Shown here: positions 34,178-39,225 of the stretch, piece by piece | How the letters are laid out: each line of letters begins with the position of its first letter | Position numbering within the stretch: the stretch's first letter is position 1 | From: an uncultured Crocinitomix sp. | GTDB taxonomy: Bacteria; Bacteroidota; Bacteroidia; Flavobacteriales_D; Crocinitomicaceae | Assembly: GCA_905478225.1 (NCBI GenBank) | Contig: CAJQHR010000030.1 | Coordinates: 1-39,225 of the forward strand | Direction of reading: 5' to 3' | Length of the DNA: 39,225 nucleotides | Program-made: the position numbers and the translations under genes | Notes under the pieces: model-generated | The model's database searches: none | Told to the model about the DNA's origin: nothing | Seen by the model: only the letters and a program-made list of their open reading frames with translations

Positions 34178-34729
34178 TTAAAATTGAATTAACTCAGTTG
34201 GCGTTACACAATAATGGAGCGGAATATCTGCCTCATGCAAATCATCAATTTTATCGATCGGATCAAAATAACTTAAACCTATGAATTTACAATTTGAGGC
34301 ACAGCTTGTCAAGAACTGATCATAAAAACCTTTACCATATCCCACACGGTATCCGTTTTTATCGATTGCTAAAAGCGGAACCAACACAAAATCTAATTTA
34401 CTCGGATGAATACTTTCTCCAACAGTTGGTTCTGGAATTCCCCACTCGGTCTCTTTAATTTGACTATGCTCTTCGTATTTGATATGTTTCAGTTCGTTTT
34501 CACCCATAATAACGGGTAAATAGAACTCGGCTTTGATTTGCTCCAGAAAAGGCCACGTGTTAATCTCTAGAAAACGTTCAATCGGCAAAAATGCACTAAT
34601 CTTCTTTCCTTCTAGCTCAAAAGTTTGGATCGTTAACTTAAAAATTGCAGTTGAAAGCTCGGCTAATTGATCTGCAGAAAGTTCCTTACGCAGTAGTTTG
34701 TATTTTGCACGTAATTCTTTCTTTACCAT
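34178..34729 (-). CDS. 5-formyltetrahydrofolate cyclo-ligase
   Basis: 183 aa. N-terminal MVKKELRAKYKLLRKELSAD, folate/ATP-site residues PIERFLEINTWPF, and the C-terminal DFVLVPLLAIDKNGYRVGYG then KGFYDQFL, where the GYGKGFYD loop is diagnostic. It converts 5-formyl-THF to 5,10-methenyl-THF with ATP. It starts 1 base after the TSUP gene stop and is followed directly by the decayed lipoprotein gene. Confidence 0.95.
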   Translation of the reverse strand: MVKKELRAKYKLLRKELSADQLAELSTAIFKLTIQTFELEGKKISAFLPIERFLEINTWPFLEQIKAEFYLPVIMGENELKHIKYEEHSQIKETEWGIPEPTVGESIHPSKLDFVLVPLLAIDKNGYRVGYGKGFYDQFLTSCASNCKFIGLSYFDPIDKIDDLHEADIPLHYCVTPTELIQF

Positions 34730-34730
34730 C

Positions 34731-35504
34731 TTAATTCAAGATTCCGCCAGCTAGCGTAACACCAAAAACCAACATAGCAATGGCAACAATTATATTGAGA
34801 AGGTCAAGTTTTATTTTTTTTAGAAACAACTTTCCTGTGATTGCTCCAACCAACGCCGCGATTAATGACATTACGATTAGGACCCAACTTTCACCCAATG
34901 CCGCATAATCGAAACTGATGGCGTAAACAGATGTGCGTACAACATCAATGACTAAAGCTACCACAATTCCAGTGGCAATAAACACTTCCTTCTTCAGATT
35001 ATATTTAATTAAGAAAGCCGTACGCAATGCTCCTTGATGTCCCGATAACCCGCCAAAAAAACCACTTATCAATCCGCCTAATGCCAAGCTCTTCTTCGAA
35101 AACACCACACTCCATGAAGGAATTAGTTCAATCAATGCAAACACCACTAAAATGAGTCCGAACACAAAATTCAGCAAGTCAATTTCCATTTGACGTCCAA
35201 TTAATACATATTCGTAAATGATTTGATTATCAATTTTAGTTGCCAAAAAGGCACCCAAAAAAGCAGCTGGAATAGCTGCAGCACCAAAAGGAATTGCCAC
35301 TTGCCAATTCACGCTGCGTTTCATTAATAAAAACTTGAATACATTATTCAGGAAATGAACAATTGCAGTTGCCGCAATGGCTAATGTCATGTCTTTGAAC
35401 ATGAGGTAAAAAACTGGCGTAAGCATGGTTCCAAGTCCAAATCCACAAAAAAATGTGAGCCAACTTGCTCCAAAGGAGACAACAATGAGTAAAAAAATAT
35501 CCAT
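34731..35504 (-). CDS. TSUP (TauE/SafE) family membrane permease
   Basis: 257 aa, about eight membrane helices. The repeated TSUP halves are visible: FGASWLTFFCGFGLGTMLTP (~11-30) and LALGGLISGFFGGLSGHQGA (~144-163). The family moves sulfite, sulfoacetate and other organosulfur anions; the substrate here is unknown. It is cotranscribed with the cyclo-ligase (1-base gap). Confidence 0.88.
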   Translation of the reverse strand: MDIFLLIVVSFGASWLTFFCGFGLGTMLTPVFYLMFKDMTLAIAATAIVHFLNNVFKFLLMKRSVNWQVAIPFGAAAIPAAFLGAFLATKIDNQIIYEYVLIGRQMEIDLLNFVFGLILVVFALIELIPSWSVVFSKKSLALGGLISGFFGGLSGHQGALRTAFLIKYNLKKEVFIATGIVVALVIDVVRTSVYAISFDYAALGESWVLIVMSLIAALVGAITGKLFLKKIKLDLLNIIVAIAMLVFGVTLAGGILN

Positions 35505-35610
35505 GTGGTGAAAATAATAAAAATGAGGTTAACGGCAGTTTAGATAAGTGTAAAAAGACAATAAGCCGAATGAATTGATAATTGACTAATACACATTGAT
35601 AATTATAAAA

Positions 35611-35901
35611 TTACATCCCTGGTATAATTCCCTTAGCGGCTTGTGCCATCTCCATTTCTTTCGTTCGGTTGGCTTGTTCTAATGCGCGATTAGCTGCCAT
35701 AATAATTAACTGTTTTAACTCCTCACCTTGCAATTCGTCCTTCCAAGAGATCTCTGTTATCACCCCATTGCCGTTTACTTCAATGCGCACAGCACCTTCC
35801 TTCGCTTCTCCGATCAATTTGATGTGATTCAATCGCTCTTTTGCTTCCTCTGCTTTTTCTTGCATGGCTTGAATTTTTTTCATCATTCCGTTTCCAAACA
35901 T
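35611..35901 (-). CDS. YbaB/EbfC nucleoid-associated protein
   Basis: 96 aa. MFGNGMMKKIQAMQEKAEEA is the family start, then AVRIEVNGNGVITEISW, LIIMAANRALEQANRTKE and a glycine-rich end (AAKGIIPGM). It binds DNA as a dimer. It lies about 100 bases before the TSUP gene, so it may be a separate unit; TATTTTTG at 35938-35931 is its candidate promoter. Confidence 0.93.
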   Translation of the reverse strand: MFGNGMMKKIQAMQEKAEEAKERLNHIKLIGEAKEGAVRIEVNGNGVITEISWKDELQGEELKQLIIMAANRALEQANRTKEMEMAQAAKGIIPGM

Positions 35902-35930
35902 CTCTTTTGTATTTTGTTAATTATTCTTCA

Positions 35931-35938
35931 CAAAAATA
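35931..35938 (-). promoter_or_regulatory. -7 element for ybaB-like gene
   Basis: Minus-strand TATTTTTG, a TAnnTTTG match, 29 bases above the ATG at 35901. AT-rich context lowers its weight. Confidence 0.35.
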
Positions 35939-35961
35939 AAGAAGATTAATCGATCAAGTGC

Positions 35962-35969
35962 TATCTTTG
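35962..35969 (+). promoter_or_regulatory. -7 element for dapD
   Basis: TATCTTTG, a full TAnnTTTG match, 12 bases before ATG 35982. It lies inside the reading frame opened by a GTG at 35958 and so excludes that GTG as the start. Confidence 0.5.
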
Positions 35970-35981
35970 AACCGAAATTTA

Positions 35982-36806
35982 ATGGATAATATGACTATGC
36001 AAACTATTATTGAAAACGCTTGGGAAAACCGCTCATTATTAAAGACTGCGGAAACACAAAATGCGATTAACGCGGTTATTGCAGATTTAGATGCAGGAAA
36101 ATTGCGTGTTGCTGAACCTTTTGCGGATGGCAACTGGCAAGTAAATGAGTGGGTAAAAAAAGCAGTTGTTATGTATTTTCCAATGCGAAAAATGGAAACT
36201 ATTGAAGTTGGTCCATTCGAATTTCATGATAAAATGGCTTTAAAAACAGGTTATAAAGAAAAAGGTATTCGTGTTGTTCCGCATGCGATAGCGCGATATG
36301 GAGCCTATATATCATCTGGTGTCATTATGATGCCATCTTATGTAAATATTGGTGCATATGTTGATGCTGGAACTATGGTAGACACATGGGCAACTGTTGG
36401 ATCTTGTGCTCAAATAGGTAAAAACGTTCATTTAAGCGGAGGTGTTGGAATTGGTGGCGTGTTAGAGCCGCTTCAGGCCGCACCAGTAATTATCGGCGAC
36501 AATGCATTTATCGGCTCTCGCTGTATTGTTGTAGAAGGAGTTCGAGTAGGAAACGAGGCGGTATTGGGTGCAAATGTGGTATTAACCATGTCTACCAAAA
36601 TAATTGATATTACAGGTGATGAACCTGCTGAAACAAAAGGCTTTGTTCCAGAGCGAAGTGTCGTTATTCCAGGATCTTATACGAAGAAATTCCCTGCGGG
36701 AGATTATCAAGTGCCTTGTGCATTAATTATTGGAAAACGAAAAGAAAGCACAGATAAGAAGACCTCCTTAAATAACGCGCTCCGTGAAAATGACGTGGCG
36801 GTATAG
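35982..36806 (+). CDS. dapD: 2,3,4,5-tetrahydropyridine-2,6-dicarboxylate N-succinyltransferase
   Basis: 274 aa from ATG 35982, the length of E. coli DapD; in-frame ATGs at 35991 and 35997 are also possible. QTIIENAWENR opens the family. A left-handed beta-helix follows with hexapeptide repeats: YGAYISSGVIMMPSYVNIGA, VDTWATVGSCAQIGKNVHLS, GGVGIGGVLEPLQAAPVIIG and VVEGVRVGNEAVLGANVVL. It adds succinyl from succinyl-CoA in lysine/meso-DAP synthesis. It is a single gene. Confidence 0.96.
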   Translation: MDNMTMQTIIENAWENRSLLKTAETQNAINAVIADLDAGKLRVAEPFADGNWQVNEWVKKAVVMYFPMRKMETIEVGPFEFHDKMALKTGYKEKGIRVVPHAIARYGAYISSGVIMMPSYVNIGAYVDAGTMVDTWATVGSCAQIGKNVHLSGGVGIGGVLEPLQAAPVIIGDNAFIGSRCIVVEGVRVGNEAVLGANVVLTMSTKIIDITGDEPAETKGFVPERSVVIPGSYTKKFPAGDYQVPCALIIGKRKESTDKKTSLNNALRENDVAV

Positions 36807-36875
36807 ACAGGATTGAGATTCGAGTTGGATCTTTTTAGGGATTGATAGCAGAAATCGTCTATAATGGTTCTGGAA

Positions 36876-37277
36876 CTAGAGATTGAAATTAGCGCTACCG
36901 CTCATATCTAAAATGTAGGCGCCACCAATCAATGTGGACAGTGCATTAAGGTAACTCAGTATTATTAATACTTGACCGATAAATAAAATTGTAATAGGCA
37001 CTTTTGCCTCTTCAACTTTCAAGGGATTGCCTTTTTCTTTGGCTAGAGCTAATAGATTAAAGGAATCACTCAAAACGCTGCCCAAATTCGTGAAAAACCC
37101 TTCTCGGGCATCACCTGATTCGATTTCTAATTCATCATCTATTCCGTCGCTTTTGTTTTTTGTTTTCTTTAACTACTTAAAACTTGTTTTGTATCGTGCA
37201 ATAAAGACTCCCAAACCAACGATAATGAATCCACTTAAAATTCCAACGGTAATTGATAAGATTGATACAAATTCCAT
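36876..37277 (-). pseudogene. Two-helix membrane protein gene interrupted by in-frame TAG
   Basis: From ATG 37277 the frame encodes MEFVSILSITVGILSGFIIV then GLGVFIARYKTSFK, then TAG at 37175-37173 (codon 35). The same frame continues without a start as LKKTKNKSDGIDDELEIESG, FFTNLGSVLSDSFNLLALAK and a second helix pair (ITILFIGQVLIILSYLNALS). Total 133 codons. The downstream part looks coding, so this is one ~133-aa membrane protein with a nonsense codon. A 34-aa product plus a TTG-started 69-aa product is less likely. No family recognised. Confidence 0.6.
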
Positions 37278-37298
37278 TTTGGGTTAATGATTTAAATG

Positions 37299-37499
37299 CT
37301 ATGCTACAACTTCTTCTTTCAAGCATTGTTCGTCGGGTCTTGCGCCGCAAAACGAACAATTTTCACCTTCTTCATTGAACATAGGGTTATTACTTGCACA
37401 AGTTCCTTCGAATTTACCCCCTTTTTTACCCCAAATTTTAATTGCTATTCCTGCAAATCCCAATCCTAAAAGAGCTATTGTAATCAATACTAGTTTCAT
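37299..37499 (-). CDS. Small Cys-containing membrane protein
   Basis: 66 aa. An N-terminal helix (LVLITIALLGLGFAGIAIKIW) is followed by KKGGKFEGTCASNNP and ENCSFCGARPDEQCL, giving four Cys (C-x14-C-x2-C-x8-C) that could bind metal or iron-sulfur. The type is common in Flavobacteriia as a short uncharacterised membrane protein. It stands 21 bases before the interrupted membrane protein gene; TAACTTTG lies 18 bases above its ATG. Confidence 0.8.
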   Translation of the reverse strand: MKLVLITIALLGLGFAGIAIKIWGKKGGKFEGTCASNNPMFNEEGENCSFCGARPDEQCLKEEVVA

Positions 37500-37517
37500 T
37501 TCTTCTAAATTTCGCTA

Positions 37518-37525
37518 CAAAGTTA
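37518..37525 (-). promoter_or_regulatory. -7 element for the Cys-containing membrane protein
   Basis: Minus-strand TAACTTTG, a full TAnnTTTG match, 18 bases above ATG 37499. Confidence 0.5.
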
Positions 37526-37583
37526 AGGATTGTTTTAAAGCACTAAAATTAAGATTAAATGTTAAAAATTAGCCTCTACGCGC

Positions 37584-38354
37584 TTATAATTTTATCAGCT
37601 GACCAGAACCAACGCCCTGCAAAATTATATTTGCAGCAGTGTTATTGTAGAAGACATCACCGGTTCCGTCAATAAAAATACCCACCGAAGAATTGTCTAA
37701 GTTAATGTATAAATCTGCCGTAGAGTTTTGAAAAATATAGGTATACACAGACCTGAAGCCAATGGCATTTGCCGTTCCGTTATTCTGTATTTTTAACTCG
37801 GCCTCTTTTGCTTTTCCTTCTAAGGTAAAATCGCCTGCTCCATGCGATACGACCATTGAAATAGTATGAACATCTACATCCGCATATAAACTTCCTCCTC
37901 CGTTTCGCATTTCAACTCTAAAGTAGTACGACTCAATTTGATTTGCAAAAATCACTGAATCTGTAGCATCAATATAAAAGTCCGTTAAGTCAGGATAATG
38001 TATTTCAACCTCTACTATTTCATCAGAATCTCTTAGATACTCGCACTTGTTTGAATTACTCACATAGAGTACGTCGTCAATATTTTCAAATTCTATATTC
38101 CCAATTAAGTTCTCTCCACCTTTTATAATTGCCTTGTAACCGTCGTCTTGATAAATACGGTATTTAATATTTCGACCAAAGTTAAATGCCCGAATTTCAT
38201 CTAAAGGCAAATAAATTTCAGAGTACTCCCCAGCGCCTTTAAAACATTTCCGATCCTCAGATTTCTTACAAGAAACTACCGTAAGACAAATGGCTATTGC
38301 TAACACCCTGTTTAATGCAAATCTTAATTTAATATATTGTAAGTCCTTCATCAT
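37584..38354 (-). CDS. GIN-domain (DUF2807-like) lipoprotein
   Basis: 256 aa. The signal ends in a lipobox (AIAICLTVVSCKKSED). The mature part is the beta-solenoid-like GIN/DUF2807 fold: FNFGRNIKYRIYQDDGYKAI, GGENLIGNIEFENIDDVLYV, VEIHYPDLTDFYIDATDSVI and repeated GxGxF turns (SHGAGDFTLEGKAKEAELKI). These proteins are envelope components of unknown role. It starts 10 bases after the stop of the acyloxyacyl hydrolase gene, so the two are cotranscribed. Confidence 0.88.
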   Translation of the reverse strand: MMKDLQYIKLRFALNRVLAIAICLTVVSCKKSEDRKCFKGAGEYSEIYLPLDEIRAFNFGRNIKYRIYQDDGYKAIIKGGENLIGNIEFENIDDVLYVSNSNKCEYLRDSDEIVEVEIHYPDLTDFYIDATDSVIFANQIESYYFRVEMRNGGGSLYADVDVHTISMVVSHGAGDFTLEGKAKEAELKIQNNGTANAIGFRSVYTYIFQNSTADLYINLDNSSVGIFIDGTGDVFYNNTAANIILQGVGSGQLIKL

Positions 38355-38364
38355 ATCTTTCTCA

Positions 38365-39225
38365 CTATAAACTATACCCTAAGCCCCATTCCAAATAATC
38401 TGCAACGCCGATATGTGCTTTTATTCCTATTGAAAAATCCCAAGGCCCTTTCCCTTTAAAACGCATGCCAGCCCTATTATAAATATAACCTGCAGGATTA
38501 ATCAAATTCAAAGCATATACCCCAAGTCCAAAATAAATTTGCGTGTTATAAACTGATAATGCCAAACCTGAATAACCGCCGAGTTGAAATCCTTCAAATA
38601 TGGGTTCAGGTTTCACCTCATAAAACCAACGGTTAGCTTCATTATAAATCAAGTCGCCCCCAAACTCTAAGTTCCAAACTGGGCTCAGTCTTTTACGGTA
38701 AAGCGCTTGCACCGCGGCAACGCCGAAATTTCGAGGTTGCAAATGATCTGCCTTGTTTTGTTTTAAACTAAAAACGAATTGAAAATGCCATTTTGAAAAA
38801 TCCCTTACCGTTTCAATGGAGTCTAGCGAAAATTTTGGTTGATCATATTCCTGTCGTTCTGAAAGACTATAGCCAAGTGTTGCCGAGGCGGTTAATGTAT
38901 TTAACCCTTGATTTGGAGATTTTAAAGTCGCGTTTGAAATATGTGAAAAATCAACTCCAACGCCCGTATAAAATTTATTAAAATGTTTGGTCCATGAAAA
39001 TTGAAGATTAACAAAGCCGTTAATATGCGAACCAATGGCTATATTTTTAGGATTGCTAAACTTATCATAAATCTTGGAAATATAACTGACCCCTTGCCCT
39101 AACCTAAAATCTATAAAACCCCATTTTTCACTTTGATAGATTGGAAATTTTATAAATCTGAAAAATGTTAAGCTCCTTCCCAGAATATCACGGTTTCCAT
39201 AATCTTGAAAGGTAAATGCGCTGCC
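38365..39225 (-). CDS. PagL-like acyloxyacyl hydrolase (5' end outside window)
   Basis: 286 codons visible; the N-terminus is cut off by the window edge. It begins GSAFTFQDYGNRDILGRSLT and shows amphipathic barrel strands throughout (KWGFIDFRLGQGVSYI, GSHINGFVNLQFSWTKHFN). The motif DFSHISNATLKSPNQGLN carries the His-Ser pair of PagL-type lipid A 3-O-deacylases. It ends SIGIKAHIGVADYLEWGLGY. It would trim or remodel lipid A in the outer membrane. An internal TTG near 38742 would give a short form, but the barrel clearly starts earlier. Confidence 0.85.
   Translation of the reverse strand, partial: GSAFTFQDYGNRDILGRSLTFFRFIKFPIYQSEKWGFIDFRLGQGVSYISKIYDKFSNPKNIAIGSHINGFVNLQFSWTKHFNKFYTGVGVDFSHISNATLKSPNQGLNTLTASATLGYSLSERQEYDQPKFSLDSIETVRDFSKWHFQFVFSLKQNKADHLQPRNFGVAAVQALYRKRLSPVWNLEFGGDLIYNEANRWFYEVKPEPIFEGFQLGGYSGLALSVYNTQIYFGLGVYALNLINPAGYIYNRAGMRFKGKGPWDFSIGIKAHIGVADYLEWGLGYSL

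Noticed and set aside
35958-35981. GTG at 35958 as dapD start
   Set aside because: The TATCTTTG promoter element lies inside that extension, and E. coli DapD length fits the ATG at 35982.
33572-37277. Stop-codon recoding (TAG or TAA read as amino acid)
   Set aside because: Intact genes in the window end in TAG (for example rsmE at 8338-8340 and the zinc-ribbon gene at 443-441) and in TAA, with the next gene starting at once. The in-frame stops are better explained as nonsense mutations.
1-39225. CRISPR array, insertion sequence, phage or plasmid genes
   Set aside because: No regularly spaced repeats, transposase, integrase, capsid or replication genes seen. The chimeric junctions show no flanking IS or direct repeats that I can detect by eye.

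Overview
The window is AT-rich chromosomal DNA from a member of the Bacteroidota, most likely a marine Flavobacteriia-type organism. Three things point there. Many genes have a TAnnTTTG promoter element just upstream. Typical families are present: a type IX secretion (T9SS) sorting domain, a GIN/DUF2807 lipoprotein, DUF2490, DUF4159, DUF547, an ArsS arsenosugar cluster, an MbnP-like protein and YbaB. Most genes sit in tightly overlapping operons (ATGA or TAATG junctions) with little Shine-Dalgarno signal.

Layout. (1) 1-4963, minus: a four-gene operon encoding a TolC-like outer-membrane channel fused to a TIM-barrel-like hydrolase domain, an HlyD-type adaptor, a receiver-like/zinc-ribbon/degenerate-GGDEF protein and a membrane glycosyltransferase 2. 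It looks like a synthase-and-secretion machine for an exopolysaccharide and is the best candidate for an undescribed system. (2) 5142-7594, minus: a GT9 heptosyltransferase-like gene, a hotdog thioesterase and a GT4 glycosyltransferase. (3) 7633-10481, plus: rsmE, DUF4159, an unknown membrane-anchored protein and a lipoprotein. (4) hemB, minus. (5) 11625-16084, plus: a lipoprotein, a small secreted protein and a 1033-aa ABCG-type transporter. (6) 16186-17123: tRNA-His with terminator, then two small unknown genes. (7) 17339-19036: a YncE-like beta-propeller with a SPOR domain. (8) 19178-25297, minus: TetR regulator, small Pro-tail protein, SulP permease, DUF2490 outer-membrane protein, a second small Pro-tail protein (frameshifted) and a second SulP permease. 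(9) 25420-27673, plus: msrB, an msrA remnant joined to the tail of an outer-membrane barrel gene, DUF4625 and MbnP-like lipoproteins. (10) 27781-30488, plus: a cellulose-synthase-like GT2, DUF2141, and a broken DUF547 gene joined to a T9SS C-terminal domain. (11) 30478-33354, minus: arsenosugar cluster (DUF547, ArsS, rhodanese, TIGR04282-type transferase). (12) 33572-35938, minus: YbaB, TSUP permease, 5-formyl-THF cyclo-ligase and a lipoprotein gene with two in-frame stops. (13) dapD, plus. (14) 36876-39225, minus: PagL-like acyloxyacyl hydrolase (partial), GIN-domain lipoprotein, a 66-aa Cys-rich membrane protein, and a membrane protein gene interrupted by an in-frame TAG.

A second theme is gene decay. 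At least six genes between 21 and 37.3 kb carry nonsense codons, homopolymer frameshifts or deletion-type junctions, while the surrounding housekeeping genes look intact. TAG and TAA end intact genes here, so recoding is unlikely. Either these are real pseudogenes or some are sequence errors; the substitution-type stops are hard to explain as homopolymer errors.
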